A stretch of 64,000 nucleotides of DNA from Burkholderiales bacterium (GCA_025354165.1 JANXNI010000069.1:1-64000), one strand, 5' to 3'. Counted from the first letter of the stretch, positions 43,526-53,371 are shown. The notes: generated from the sequence alone by a model not told the origin. Numbers and translations are program-made.

Positions 43526-44974
43526 TCAGGCTGCCAGTTCGGCTTGACGCAGCGCCAACGACGCACGCAAACCGCCCGACGTTTCATCCTTGTCGAGCGT
43601 GAAGGTGGCCCCCATCAGTTCGGCATAGCGCACCACGATGGCGAGACCGAGACCGGCTCCGCCCTGCATGCGTTCGCTGCCCTGTCCGCGAGCCCAGCGC
43701 TGCTGCAACTGTTTCGCCAGTTCAGGCGCGAGGCCAGGGCCATTGTCGACGACTGCCAAAGCAATGCGGCCCGCGTTAGCGTCAGCGTGCACGCTGATTG
43801 AAATGCGCGGAATGACGTTGTCGCCCGGTCCGCCATACGCTAGGGCGTTGTTTAGCAGATTGGTCAGGCAGCCCTTGAGCATGCTCTCATTAGCCATGAC
43901 GCTCAGTGGCTGATCGAGGCCCGACACGGTCAACTCAACGTTGCTGTGCCCGCTCTGGCGCAGCCGCTGCAACATATCGGTCACACAGTCTTCAACGACT
44001 TCGTTCAGGCTGACCTGAGTCAGCGCCATCTGCCCGCGTGCTTCGTCGGCCAAAGCCAATGCCAACAGTTGATCAATCAGATGGCTGGCGCGAATTTCGC
44101 TTTTTGCGATGGCTTGCAGTTGCTCCCGCAACACGGCAGGGTCGCTCTGTCGCAGCCCATATTGTGCAAGCGCGCGAATGCCCGCCAGGGGATTTCGTAA
44201 CTCATGCGCAACGTTCCCCGTAAATTCTCGCTGCGCCTGAATAGCCTGCTGGATGCGAGATAGCAGCGCATTGGCCGCGTCAGTGAGTTGCGCGACGTCA
44301 CGCGAGGAGGCTGCTGTTGGAATAGTTGAAAGGTCAGTGGTATCTCGCCCCTGAAGCGCGACACGCAGGCGGTTTAGCGGTGCGAGATCGCGGCCAATCG
44401 CGACTAGCAGCCATGCTGCCAGCGCAATAAGCAGCAGCACTTGCGGCACAACGGAATACAGCAACAGGCGCTCGATCAGGGCGCTACGAGATCCGGTTGT
44501 TTGGGCAATGATGGTCGTCCACGGCTTGCTGGCTGTCGGTGCCAATGTGACTGTGCGCACGGGTACACCAAGGTGCACGCTATCAGCAAATGCGAACCGC
44601 GCATCGGTGCGCGGTGTGTCACTGACGACGGCGCTCTCAGTGACGATGGTGGCGATCAGACCGTTATGCCCCGCCACCAGACTGCCGTCCCGGCGTTGGA
44701 CGGCGAAGAAAATTTTCTCGGACTGGTCGAAGAGCAAAGAAGCTAATTCGCGTTGCGAAAGATCCAGCGTCGGCTCGTCGCTTTGCAATCTGACGTGCGC
44801 AGACAGTGCGAACGCGTCGTCCAGCAGCGCCCGGTCAAACGCTTTGAGTGTGAAGTAGTACGCGAGACCGACGGTGGTTGCAGTGCCCAGGCACCACATC
44901 ACGAACAGCGGCGTCAACACATGTTGTAGTAGCCGCTGTCGAAGTGTGACCAACGACGCCGAGTGATCGCTCAT
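43526..44974 (-). CDS. Two-component sensor histidine kinase
   Basis: 482 residues. N-terminal helix (LFVMWCLGTATTVGLAYYFTL), a ~130-residue periplasmic sensor region, second helix (LLLIALAAWLLVAIGRDL), then HAMP-like linker. The H-box is NVAHELRNPLAGIRALAQYG, followed by the N-box NLLNNALAYGGP, the G1 motif DNGPGLAPEL and G2 GGAGLGLAIV. Resembles QseC/TctE-like kinases. It overlaps the regulator gene by four bases; the pair faces a CzcCBA-type operon and probably senses metal or envelope stress. Confidence 0.92.
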   Translation of the reverse strand: MSDHSASLVTLRQRLLQHVLTPLFVMWCLGTATTVGLAYYFTLKAFDRALLDDAFALSAHVRLQSDEPTLDLSQRELASLLFDQSEKIFFAVQRRDGSLVAGHNGLIATIVTESAVVSDTPRTDARFAFADSVHLGVPVRTVTLAPTASKPWTTIIAQTTGSRSALIERLLLYSVVPQVLLLIALAAWLLVAIGRDLAPLNRLRVALQGRDTTDLSTIPTAASSRDVAQLTDAANALLSRIQQAIQAQREFTGNVAHELRNPLAGIRALAQYGLRQSDPAVLREQLQAIAKSEIRASHLIDQLLALALADEARGQMALTQVSLNEVVEDCVTDMLQRLRQSGHSNVELTVSGLDQPLSVMANESMLKGCLTNLLNNALAYGGPGDNVIPRISISVHADANAGRIALAVVDNGPGLAPELAKQLQQRWARGQGSERMQGGAGLGLAIVVRYAELMGATFTLDKDETSGGLRASLALRQAELAA

Positions 44975-45636
44975 GCATCCACTTCAAGCAGATAGCCAAG
45001 TCCACGCAGCGTTTTTATCGTGGCCCCGCTGCCCTGTAATTTCCGGCGAAGCCGCGATATGAAAGCTTCGAGCGCGTTGTCGCCTAACGCATCATCGAAG
45101 CCCGAGAGCTTGTCCGAAAGCACACGTTTGCTCACCACGCGACCGGGGCGCGCTGCGAGCTCCCACAGCACCTCAAATTCACGCGCCGGCAAGTCGAGCG
45201 GGGTCTCAGCCACGTAAAAGCGCCGGGCCGTCCGATCAAGTGCCAGACGCCCGACTTCAACGCGGTCACTGCCGCCTTGCGAGCGGCGCACCAGCGCACG
45301 AAGCCGAGCTTCCAGCTCCGCCAGTTCGAACGGTTTTCCCACGTAGTCGTCAGCGCCGGCATCCAGCCCGGCGATGCGCTCCTCGGTACGGTCGCGTGCC
45401 GTTAGCACCAGCACCGGCGTCGTGTTGCCGCGCCGGCGCAAGTCCTTCAGCGTGGTCAGTCCTGACCCATCCGGCAGATTGAGATCAAGCACTACGGCGT
45501 CATAGGGCTGAACCAGCAAAAACGATTCTGCCTCGGCCCGCGTCGCAGCCGCGTCGATGCGGTGACCCGCATCGGTGAGGCTTCGCGACAGGACGTTACG
45601 CAAAACGGTGTCATCTTCGACAATCAAAAAACGCAT
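44971..45636 (-). CDS. OmpR-family response regulator
   Basis: 221 residues. Receiver domain 1-115 (MRFLIVEDDTVLRNVLSRSL, VLDLNLPDGSG with the phospho-Asp near 51, VLVLTARDRTEERIAGLDAGADDYVGKPF with the conserved Thr and Lys). Winged-helix DNA-binding domain 125-221 (LPAREFEVLWELAARPGRVVSKRVL, ISRLRRKLQGSGATIKTLRGLGYLL). Start 45636 is the family's usual MRxLxVEDD. It is divergent from the efflux operon with 73 bases between, the probable target. Confidence 0.94.
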   Translation of the reverse strand: MRFLIVEDDTVLRNVLSRSLTDAGHRIDAAATRAEAESFLLVQPYDAVVLDLNLPDGSGLTTLKDLRRRGNTTPVLVLTARDRTEERIAGLDAGADDYVGKPFELAELEARLRALVRRSQGGSDRVEVGRLALDRTARRFYVAETPLDLPAREFEVLWELAARPGRVVSKRVLSDKLSGFDDALGDNALEAFISRLRRKLQGSGATIKTLRGLGYLLEVDA

Positions 45637-45659
45637 AGACAGGCGACGCTCGTAAAAAG

Positions 45660-45676
45660 TCAGGCAAGGGTCAGGC
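45660..45676. promoter_or_regulatory. Direct repeat, possible response-regulator site
   Basis: GTCAGGC at 45660-45666 and again at 45670-45676, ten bases apart start to start, in the intergenic region between the regulator and efflux genes. Tandem half-sites with about one helical turn spacing suit OmpR-family regulators. The match is by position and spacing only. Confidence 0.35.
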
Positions 45677-45709
45677 GTGCTGCACGATAGTTCGCAGCTA
45701 GAGGGACAC

Positions 45710-47050
45710 ATGTTAAACATTAAAACTACTATGACTGCGGAGTCGCGGCGTTTGTCGCCCATGCCCGCAGCCGTGGCAGCTATCGTTGCGACTGCACTTG
45801 CAGTTGTGGCGAGCGCGGTATTCGCGTCTTTCGCTTCCGCGCAAGCTCCGATCACGCTCCGAGACGTATTGCGTGCAGTCAACGACAGCGCCGAGGTCCG
45901 CCTCGCTCGTCAGGCTCAGGCGGGTGCAGAGGCCGATGTGTTGTCCGCCGATCACGCGCCGCTTCCGGTGCTCTCGTCCAAGCTGTCGCAAATTGATTTG
46001 CAAAATGGACTGGGTGCCGGTGACTGGCTGGGCCGCAAGCGCATTGATAAGGCGATCGGGATCGACTGGACGTATGAGAGGGGCGACAAACGCCTGCATC
46101 GCACCAGTGCCGCGAAGAGTCTGGTGGCTGCAACAGCGGCCGAAATTCAGGAAACGCAATTGCAGCAAATGTTGGCGGGTCAGGCTGCGTATTTTGACTG
46201 GCTCGCCGCGCGTGAACGCGTGCAGCTGGCGACCATGATGGAGCTCGCTAGTCGGGAAAGCGTCAGCGCTGCCCAAACGCGACTGAAGGCGGGCGACCTG
46301 TCGCAGCAGGATGCGTCCCGTATTGAGATCGACGCGGCGCGTGTTGGCGTAGACAAAAGTACTGCGCAACTTGACCTCGCGCGCGCAGTCGTTACGCTTG
46401 CGCAGGTAACTCGTCGCAGCGACGTGGCTGCTGCTTCGGTCGGGCCTGTGGAGTGGCCGACGGTGACGGACTACTCGCAGCCTGCAGCCGTTGTCGACGA
46501 AGCCGCTACCTCACTCATCGCGATGCGTGGCGATGTGAGGGCCTCGCGCGAGCGCGTTTCCGCTGCCACGTCCGCGCTTGAAAGTGCGTACGCCCTGCAA
46601 AAAGTCGATCCGACCTGGGGCATTTCGTTTGATCATTATCCGGGCACGTCGACGCGGCTGATTGAGCTACGGGTGCAGATTCCTTTGACCTGGGGCTATC
46701 GCTATCAGGGCGAAGCTGCGCGTGCGCAGTCGGACCTGAAACAGGCTGAGCTAACAGTTGAGCGCGTTATGCGAGACGCCCGCACTGAGCTCGCGCGCTT
46801 GCACGAAGAAGCGGTGGCGATGGAGCGGCGTACCGAAAGTTTCGACAAGGACATTGTGCCGCGCGCTTCGCAGGTCGCCAGTCAGGCAGAGTTCGCCTAC
46901 AAACGCGGCGCATTGTCGTTAACCGATCTGCTCGATGCCCGACGCACGCTTCGCACGACGCAGTTGGACGCGCTGGCTGCGCGTGCTGATCTCGCCAAGG
47001 CGCGCACTGCGCTCATGCTCCGCACGGATCCACAGCGCGTGCTGCGCTAG
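45710..47050 (+). CDS. czcC: TolC-family outer membrane efflux protein (CzcC-like)
   Basis: 446 residues with a signal peptide (AAIVATALAVVASAVFASFASAQ). Two TolC-type coiled halves are visible, e.g. QAGAEADVLSADHAPLPVLSSK, and SQAEFAYKRGALSLTDLLDARRTLRTTQLDALAARADLAKAR, the classic TolC end. It forms the outer-membrane duct of a tripartite heavy-metal pump. Start 45710 is favoured by GAGGGA six bases before; 45677 is an in-frame alternative. It starts the efflux operon with the adaptor 30 bases downstream. Confidence 0.88.
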   Translation: MLNIKTTMTAESRRLSPMPAAVAAIVATALAVVASAVFASFASAQAPITLRDVLRAVNDSAEVRLARQAQAGAEADVLSADHAPLPVLSSKLSQIDLQNGLGAGDWLGRKRIDKAIGIDWTYERGDKRLHRTSAAKSLVAATAAEIQETQLQQMLAGQAAYFDWLAARERVQLATMMELASRESVSAAQTRLKAGDLSQQDASRIEIDAARVGVDKSTAQLDLARAVVTLAQVTRRSDVAAASVGPVEWPTVTDYSQPAAVVDEAATSLIAMRGDVRASRERVSAATSALESAYALQKVDPTWGISFDHYPGTSTRLIELRVQIPLTWGYRYQGEAARAQSDLKQAELTVERVMRDARTELARLHEEAVAMERRTESFDKDIVPRASQVASQAEFAYKRGALSLTDLLDARRTLRTTQLDALAARADLAKARTALMLRTDPQRVLR

Positions 47051-47080
47051 GTTCACTACCCATTCTCGATTGATCGTCCC

Positions 47081-48331
47081 ATGACCTATCTGACCTCACT
47101 CCACGTCCAGCGTGTGGCAAGCGCTGCCTTGGTGTCGCTCGCTGTGTTGTTTCTTTCAGCCTGTTCCGAGCCCGTAGCAACGCCGCCGGAGGCGACCAGC
47201 GCGGTGCTGCAGGGCAACCAGTTGCGATATGCCGCTGGCAACCCCCAACTTGCGCTTTTGACAGTCGTCGACGTCAAGCCGTCCAGCGCAGTGGCCATCG
47301 ATTTGCCTGCGCGATTGACTTGGAACGAGTCGCGCACCCAGCGTATCTTCCCGGCCTTTGCCGGGCGCGTTACAGCCATTCGTGCGGATGTCGGTCAAAC
47401 AGTGAAAGCGGGGGCCGTGCTCGCGCAAATGGCATCGCCCGATTTCGGCCAGGCTCAGGCGGATGCCGCACGAGCGTCAGTTGATGCGCAGTTAACGCAA
47501 AAGAGTCTGGCACGACAAAAGGAGTTGCTGGCCGCTGGCGTGATTGCGCGAAAGGATTTTGAGCAAGCCGAAGCGGATGCGGCACGTGCGCAGACTGAGG
47601 TGGCGCGTGCGCAAGCACGAACCAGGCTCTACGGCGGTGCTGCCGGTGTCAATCAGCAATTGGGGCTCGTGAGCTCGATCAGCGGCATCGTTGTCGAGCG
47701 AAATTTGAATCCCGGTCAGGAGTTGCGACCCGATCAATCCGGTGTCGGCGTGCCCGCTCCGTTCGTGGTGTCGGATCCGACCTCGTTGTGGGTGCAGATC
47801 GACGCGCGTGAGCGCGATGTGGGTAGTCTCAAAGTTGGCTCGCAATTTGACCTGATCGTTCCATCGCTGCCCAACGAGAAATTTGCCGGAAAAGTTTTGG
47901 CTAGCAGCGATGCGATTGACCCCACGACGCGAACGATAAAAGTACGGGGAGAGGTCGCCAATCCTGATCGTCGATTGAAAGCGGAAATGCTTGCCAGCGC
48001 CCGGCTGGAGCGCCATCTTGGCGGCGGTTTGGTAATTCCATCTTCGTCGGTTGTGCTACGTGGAACGCAGCATACGGTTTACGTGCAATCAGGGCCTGGT
48101 ATTTTTGAGCCTCGCGAAGTTCGGCTTTCGTATCAGGACAGCAAGCAGGCGGTAGTCGCGCGGGGACTAGAGGCGGGCGACAAAGTGGTTAGCGAAAACG
48201 TGCTGCTGCTGGCGCGTCAGTTTGCGTTGTCACAGGAAACGAGCGAGAGCAACGAAGTGCCTGCAGCCGACGCAAAAGCGACTCCAGCCAAGGCGGCTGA
48301 AAAAGCTGGCGGCACAGCGAAGCAGCCATGA
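47081..48331 (+). CDS. czcB: RND efflux periplasmic adaptor, lipoprotein (CzcB-like)
   Basis: 416 residues. A lipobox (LFLSACSEP, Cys near residue 28) makes it a lipoprotein. FAGRVTAIRADVGQTVKAGAVLAQMASPDFGQAQAD is the barrel-sandwich hybrid, a coiled hairpin follows, then GLVSSISGIVVERNLNPGQELR, a beta-barrel (FVVSDPTSLWVQIDARERDVGSLKVG) and membrane-proximal parts. It links the inner-membrane pump to the outer duct. The stop overlaps the pump gene start by four bases. Confidence 0.9.
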   Translation: MTYLTSLHVQRVASAALVSLAVLFLSACSEPVATPPEATSAVLQGNQLRYAAGNPQLALLTVVDVKPSSAVAIDLPARLTWNESRTQRIFPAFAGRVTAIRADVGQTVKAGAVLAQMASPDFGQAQADAARASVDAQLTQKSLARQKELLAAGVIARKDFEQAEADAARAQTEVARAQARTRLYGGAAGVNQQLGLVSSISGIVVERNLNPGQELRPDQSGVGVPAPFVVSDPTSLWVQIDARERDVGSLKVGSQFDLIVPSLPNEKFAGKVLASSDAIDPTTRTIKVRGEVANPDRRLKAEMLASARLERHLGGGLVIPSSSVVLRGTQHTVYVQSGPGIFEPREVRLSYQDSKQAVVARGLEAGDKVVSENVLLLARQFALSQETSESNEVPAADAKATPAKAAEKAGGTAKQP

Positions 48332-51300
48332 GAAAATTGATCTCGTATGCGCTGACGCAACCGCTATTCATCGTGCTCGGCACGGTGCTGTTCGTATTGG
48401 CTGGCGTGACTGCGTTCAAGAACCTTTCTGTCGAAGCGTTTCCTGACGTCACGGACACTCAGGTTACGATCATCGCTTTGTATCCCGGTCGCGCTGCGGA
48501 AGAAGTGGAGAAGCAGGTGACGCTGCCGATTGAGGTCGCGGTTTCAGGGTTGCCGAATGCATTGCGCGTGTTCTCGCACACGCAGTTCGGCCTCTCGTAT
48601 ACGGTCATCACCTATGACGACAAAGCCGAAGTGCAGTCGGCGCGGCAGCAGGTGAACGAGCGGTTGCGTGGTGTTGATTTGCCGGCCGGTGTTGACGCCA
48701 ATATTGCGCCAAACTCAACGCCGGTCGGCGAGGTGATGCGCTATCGCCTGCGCGCCGATGGCTATTCGACGACGGAAATCAGGTCGGTTGAAGATTGGGT
48801 TGTTGAGCGCAGTTTGCGGCAGGTGCCGGGCATCGCCGACGTGGTGGCAATGGGGGGCGCAATCAAGCAGTACGAAGTGCAGCCTGATCTGGACAAACTT
48901 CGCGCCTATAAGCTGACATTCCAGAACCTGCTCGACGCGCTCGGTCGCGGCAACTCGAACGCGGGCGGCAGCTACATCGCACAGGGCGCGCAGCAGTATG
49001 CGATTCGCGGCATCGGGCTCTTACGCTCGGTTGATGACATTGGACAAATTGTGCTGTCATCGCGGGGTGGTACGCCGATTCTGATCCGTGATGTGGCGCA
49101 AGTAAAGATTGGTGCTGTGCCGAGATTGGGTGTGGTCGGTCAGGACGATGACGATGATGTCGTCACTGGCATCGTCGTCATGCGCAAGGGCGAGAATCCG
49201 AGCGAGGTACTTAAGGGCGTGAAGGCGACCATCGAGAAGCTGAATGCCAAAGGACTGCCGCCAGGCATGAAAATCGTGCCTTTCTATGACCGCACCTGGC
49301 TCATGGGAAAAACGCTGTCGACGGTGTTTCGTAACCTCGTAGAGGGAGCGTTGCTGGTTTCCATCGTGCTCTACATTTTCCTCTCGAACTTGCGCGCCAG
49401 TCTGGCCGTGGTCGTGGTGATTCCGCTGGCGCTGCTGGCCACGTTTTTGGGCCTCAAGATCATGGGGGTTCCTGCGAATTTGTTGTCGCTTGGTGCGATG
49501 GATTTCGGCATCATTGTCGACGGCGCGGTGATCGTGATAGAAAATATTTTGCAGCGACTTTCGCAGCAGCCGGAAGGGATGACCAATGATCAGCGGCGCA
49601 CCGTGATTGCTGATGCGGCGAACGAAGTCGGACGCCCCACACTGTTCTCGATGCTCATCATCATCGCGGCGCACATTCCGATCTTCGCGTTGCAACGCCA
49701 CGAGGGGCGCATCTTTCAGCCGATGGCGCTGTCGGTCACCACCGCGTTGATCGGATCGCTGATTTTTTCGCTGACACTGGTGCCATTGCTGGCGTTCTGG
49801 ATGTTGCGCAAAAAAGTGCCGCATCACGATAATTTTGTGGTCGCCACCAGCAAGAAAATTTACACACCAGTGCTCGAATGGGCCATTACCAACCGGCGCA
49901 AAGTGATGATTCTTGGCGTGGTTACATTTGCGCTATCCGTGGTCACCGCCAGCCGACTCGGTTCGGAATTTTTGCCTGAATTGAACGAGGGCACAATCTG
50001 GGTCAATCTACGACTGCCCGCGAGCATTTCAACGCAAGAGGCAGACCGCGTGTCGAGGAAAGTGCGCACGGCCCTGCGCACAGTGCCGGAGGTTGATACG
50101 GTCGTGTCGAAGGCCGGGCAGCCGGAGGATGGGACTGATCCAAAAACGATCAGCATGTTCGAAGCCTTCGTCGGCCTGAAGCCGATTGAAACGTGGCGCA
50201 AGGGCTACACCAAAGAGCGCCTGCTGGACGAAATGGACAAAGCAGTTTCGGCGATTCCGAGCATGGAACCCAGCTTCTCGCAACCGATTCGCGACAATGT
50301 GCTCGAATCCATTTCACAAATCGACGGTCAGATTGTGATCAAGGTGTCTGGTGATGATCTCGCTGAAATCAAGCAGACCACCGAGGCGATTGAGCATGAG
50401 ATCAAGCAGGTGCGCGGCGTGTTTCGTGCCGAAATAGATCGAGCGGGCGAAGTGCCACATTTGCTGATCGAGATTGATCGAGCGCGCGCCGCGCGGGCTG
50501 GGCTTAATGTGGGCGATGTGCAAGACGTGATCGAGTCTGCACTTGCAGGAAAAGTCGCGACCCAACTGTGGGAGGGTGAACGCAAATTCGCGGTTGCCGT
50601 GCGCTTGCCAGAGGAGAGGCGTGCGATCGATTCGCTACCGGCGATCCCTATTGCGACGCCTGATGGCGGCTATGTCGCTTTGGGTGCGGTTGCCACCATT
50701 CGCGAGTCGGCAGGAGCGATGGACATTGCCCGTGAAGGCGGACGGCGCATGATGGCCGTCGGCATTTTCATCAAGAACCGGGACATGGGCTCAGTGGTTG
50801 CGGATATGCAGGCCGTTGTCGAAAAGAACGTCAAGCTTTTTCCGGGTCAAACAATTGCGTGGTCAGGCGAGTTTGAAAATCAGGAGCGCGCCATGAAGCG
50901 GTTGGCAGTAGTGGTGCCGATATCGCTCCTGCTCATATTCGTGTTGCTATTCGATGCTTTCGGTTCGTTCAAACGTGCGCTGCTCATCCTGATCAATGTG
51001 CCACTCGCGCTGGTTGGCGGATTTGTTGCGTTGTGGATTTTTTCAATTCCGCTGTCGGTGTCTGCAGCCATTGGTTTCATCGCGCTCTCGGGGCAGGCAG
51101 TGCTCAATGGCGTGGTGATGGTGTCGGTATTTCAGCAACTGGAAGCGACTGGAAAATCAGTGACCGACTCGGTGCGTGAAGGCTCGCTGGCGCGGTTGCG
51201 TACGGTTTTGATGACCGCTCTTTTGGCCGCACTTGGGCTTCTGCCAATGGCGTTGTCGCATGACATCGGCGCTGAGACGCAAAGGCCTTTGGCGATTGTC

Positions 51301-51420
51301 GTCATTGGTGGGCTGTTCACCGCTACGTTGTTGACACTGGTGGTGCTGCCCGCGCTTTACGTATCGTGGTTTTCAAAGCAAACCGACCCGGCGAAAGCAA
51401 TGGTCGAGAAATATCAGTAG
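48328..51420 (+). CDS. czcA: Heavy-metal efflux RND pump (CzcA family)
   Basis: 1030 residues, twelve membrane helices. VTAFKNLSVEAFPDVTDTQVTIIALYPGRAAEEVEKQVTLPIE is the standard HME-RND start. TM4 contains DFGIIVDGAVIVIEN, which matches the D-F-G-x3-D-G-A-x4-E-N proton-path motif of the CzcA (Co/Zn/Cd) branch rather than the CusA (Cu/Ag) branch. It drives divalent cations out of the periplasm using the proton gradient. Third gene of the czcCBA-like operon, controlled probably by the adjacent two-component pair. Confidence 0.93.
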   Translation: MRKLISYALTQPLFIVLGTVLFVLAGVTAFKNLSVEAFPDVTDTQVTIIALYPGRAAEEVEKQVTLPIEVAVSGLPNALRVFSHTQFGLSYTVITYDDKAEVQSARQQVNERLRGVDLPAGVDANIAPNSTPVGEVMRYRLRADGYSTTEIRSVEDWVVERSLRQVPGIADVVAMGGAIKQYEVQPDLDKLRAYKLTFQNLLDALGRGNSNAGGSYIAQGAQQYAIRGIGLLRSVDDIGQIVLSSRGGTPILIRDVAQVKIGAVPRLGVVGQDDDDDVVTGIVVMRKGENPSEVLKGVKATIEKLNAKGLPPGMKIVPFYDRTWLMGKTLSTVFRNLVEGALLVSIVLYIFLSNLRASLAVVVVIPLALLATFLGLKIMGVPANLLSLGAMDFGIIVDGAVIVIENILQRLSQQPEGMTNDQRRTVIADAANEVGRPTLFSMLIIIAAHIPIFALQRHEGRIFQPMALSVTTALIGSLIFSLTLVPLLAFWMLRKKVPHHDNFVVATSKKIYTPVLEWAITNRRKVMILGVVTFALSVVTASRLGSEFLPELNEGTIWVNLRLPASISTQEADRVSRKVRTALRTVPEVDTVVSKAGQPEDGTDPKTISMFEAFVGLKPIETWRKGYTKERLLDEMDKAVSAIPSMEPSFSQPIRDNVLESISQIDGQIVIKVSGDDLAEIKQTTEAIEHEIKQVRGVFRAEIDRAGEVPHLLIEIDRARAARAGLNVGDVQDVIESALAGKVATQLWEGERKFAVAVRLPEERRAIDSLPAIPIATPDGGYVALGAVATIRESAGAMDIAREGGRRMMAVGIFIKNRDMGSVVADMQAVVEKNVKLFPGQTIAWSGEFENQERAMKRLAVVVPISLLLIFVLLFDAFGSFKRALLILINVPLALVGGFVALWIFSIPLSVSAAIGFIALSGQAVLNGVVMVSVFQQLEATGKSVTDSVREGSLARLRTVLMTALLAALGLLPMALSHDIGAETQRPLAIVVIGGLFTATLLTLVVLPALYVSWFSKQTDPAKAMVEKYQ

Positions 51421-51456
51421 ATGCAACCCTGCGACATCGTTCGCGCTATGTCGCGT

Positions 51457-52167
51457 CTAAAAACGCGTTCCAACACTAAGTCGCCACACGTTGTCCACAG
51501 TGAAATTGGTGTAAGGGTCGTAAGCGATGCGTACAAAAAATTTCGGCCAGTCGTAAGTCACCGTGCCGCCGGCTTTAGCGATGCGTTGGCCGTCGACAAG
51601 GCCGCGCTTGTAGAGCACGTCGAGCGTGAGGCGCTGTTTGCCGTCAAGTGGCGTGCGTGACGTGAGATGGAAGTGTTGCTGATCGGGATTTTCGCGATTG
51701 TCGCGGATGTAGGACGCCGAGTAGTTTTGCCCGTTTTCGCCACGGTAACCCGCCGCCAGTGACCAGGAATCGTTGGGATCGAAGTTCAGGTTGTAGTAGG
51801 GACGCAGATTGGTGCGACCGAATCCGACACCGGCAAACCAGCGCTCGCCGGTTTCCAGATTGATGCTGCCACCGACGAATCCGCCTGAAGCGATTTGCAC
51901 TGAGGGTTGTAGCCGAATGGCCTCGCCAAAACTTCGATCCCAGCCGCCACGCCATTGGTTGGCGTCGAGCTTCGGTGCGCGGAAGTAGCCGATCCACGCA
52001 TTACCAAAATCGGAGCTGTGACGCAGGTTGACGTCAACGCCTGAGCCGTTTTCGCTGAATTTGAAGCCTGTTGCCGTGAACTTGAAATCAGGCGACGCGT
52101 CTTCGGCGTGAGCCGCTCCGAATGAAAGTGCGACGGCTGCGGCAATGAGCGCTGGAATTGTTCGCAT
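51457..52167 (-). CDS. Predicted outer membrane beta-barrel protein
   Basis: 236 residues with a clear signal peptide (IPALIAAAVALSFGAAHA). The mature part is a series of alternating amphipathic strands rich in aromatic residues (AWIGYFRAPKLDANQW, GERWFAGVGFGRTNLRPYYNLNF, SWSLAAGYRGENGQNYSASY) and ends in a C-terminal Phe (WRLSVGTRF), the signature of barrel insertion by Bam. Specific function unknown. Convergent with czcA. Confidence 0.8.
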   Translation of the reverse strand: MRTIPALIAAAVALSFGAAHAEDASPDFKFTATGFKFSENGSGVDVNLRHSSDFGNAWIGYFRAPKLDANQWRGGWDRSFGEAIRLQPSVQIASGGFVGGSINLETGERWFAGVGFGRTNLRPYYNLNFDPNDSWSLAAGYRGENGQNYSASYIRDNRENPDQQHFHLTSRTPLDGKQRLTLDVLYKRGLVDGQRIAKAGGTVTYDWPKFFVRIAYDPYTNFTVDNVWRLSVGTRF

Positions 52168-52207
52168 CGGTATTTCCTCTTTCCTCGTTTGGATCGCAGT
52201 TTAGCGC

Positions 52208-52768
52208 TCAGTGCTGAAGGTAGATTTCACGTTCAATGACGGCGACGCTGTCGGTTTCAACCTGCACGATGGTTAGCTTTCGCACGACATCGCGAAAGCT
52301 GTCGCGCGTGATCAGACTGGCGGCGCGGTCGAACGATTCGAACTGGTTGAGTTGTGTCGCGCGAGCCAGCGTGATGTGCGGTTCGTACTCAAATTCGGGC
52401 CGCAGAAATTCGTTTAACGGGCCGAGGTAAAGGCGGTCGTGCATTTCCGTTAGCGCGTCACGTCCGACCTGTGTAGCGAGACCGACGAACTCGTTTTGCG
52501 CGGACCACGCGCCTGTCATCACGACTGGAAAAGGAGCCCAGCGGCGCACTACCTTTTGCACATGAGCCGAGAGCTGATCCAGTGTCAGCCGAGAGTGAAA
52601 CGGGAACACGAGTGAAATGTGTGGCGCGATGAGATTGCCGAGCGGATCCCGGCTGCCACGGAACTGGTCAATCACGCGCTGATTGGCGAATTTCGGAAAC
52701 CACACGACAGCGCGACGCGGCAGCGAAGGACGCAGAATGTAGGTGAGTTTTTTGGTAGCCACAATCAA
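52208..52768 (-). CDS. 2H phosphoesterase / 2'-5' RNA ligase family protein
   Basis: 186 residues with two H-x-T/S motifs, HISLVFPF and HITLARA, the pair that defines the 2H superfamily (ThpR/LigT-like). Members hydrolyse 2',3'-cyclic phosphates or join RNA with 2'-5' links. Spacing of about 85 residues between motifs is normal. It sits 33 bases after mobA on the same strand. Confidence 0.87.
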   Translation of the reverse strand: MIVATKKLTYILRPSLPRRAVVWFPKFANQRVIDQFRGSRDPLGNLIAPHISLVFPFHSRLTLDQLSAHVQKVVRRWAPFPVVMTGAWSAQNEFVGLATQVGRDALTEMHDRLYLGPLNEFLRPEFEYEPHITLARATQLNQFESFDRAASLITRDSFRDVVRKLTIVQVETDSVAVIEREIYLQH

Positions 52769-52801
52769 TTCATAGCGCAGATCGCGAATGAGCGGCGTGC
52801 G

Positions 52802-53371
52802 CTATTGCAGATGCTGCAACTCGTCAATCGTATTGATGTTGGCGAACGCAGCAACGTCGTCGAATTGAACTTCAACGACACGATGCGCCGAGTACCACGC
52901 ATCGATCTTTCTGCCGCCGGATTCGAGGAAGGCGGTGAGGCTCGGCAACAGTGTTGTGCTGCATAGTGTGAACACGGGATGCGCCTGGTCGCCTGTTTTT
53001 GCGACGGCGAGTTCGGCAATGTCCTCTTGCATCGCCGCATGCAGCCGTGCGACAAGATCAATCGGCAGAAAAGGCGAATCACAGGGTGCGGTGACAATCA
53101 ACGGCGTTTGGCAAGCCCGCAAGCCCGCATGCAGCCCCGCGAGGGGGCCTGCGTACCCTCCAATCTCATCGCTCACCACCGGGTAGCCAAACGTCACGTA
53201 TTCGCCAAGGCTGCGATTTGCGTTGATGACCAGCGTTTCGACTTGCGGTGCGAGCCGCTCGATGACGTGAGCGACCATCGGCTTGCCGCGAAAGACAACG
53301 AGTCCTTTGTCGCGTGAGTCCATGCGTCGGCCCATGCCGCCCGCCAATACGAGGCCCGTGATGCCGTTCAT
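52802..53371 (-). CDS. mobA: Molybdenum cofactor guanylyltransferase MobA
   Basis: 189 residues. LVLAGGMGRRMDSRDKGLVVFRGKPMVAHVIERL is the nucleotidyltransferase G-G-x3-R-x4-K signature, and VTAPCDSPFLPIDLVARL the metal-binding aspartate region. It attaches GMP to molybdopterin for bis-MGD enzymes such as formate dehydrogenase. It overlaps the fdhD stop by four bases, a coupling consistent with a formate dehydrogenase role. Confidence 0.93.
   Translation of the reverse strand: MNGITGLVLAGGMGRRMDSRDKGLVVFRGKPMVAHVIERLAPQVETLVINANRSLGEYVTFGYPVVSDEIGGYAGPLAGLHAGLRACQTPLIVTAPCDSPFLPIDLVARLHAAMQEDIAELAVAKTGDQAHPVFTLCSTTLLPSLTAFLESGGRKIDAWYSAHRVVEVQFDDVAAFANINTIDELQHLQ

Noticed and set aside
49057..49827. 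Minus-strand 256-codon open frame inside czcA
   Set aside because: Rich in Arg, His and Gln with no motif; lies entirely within the conserved pump gene.
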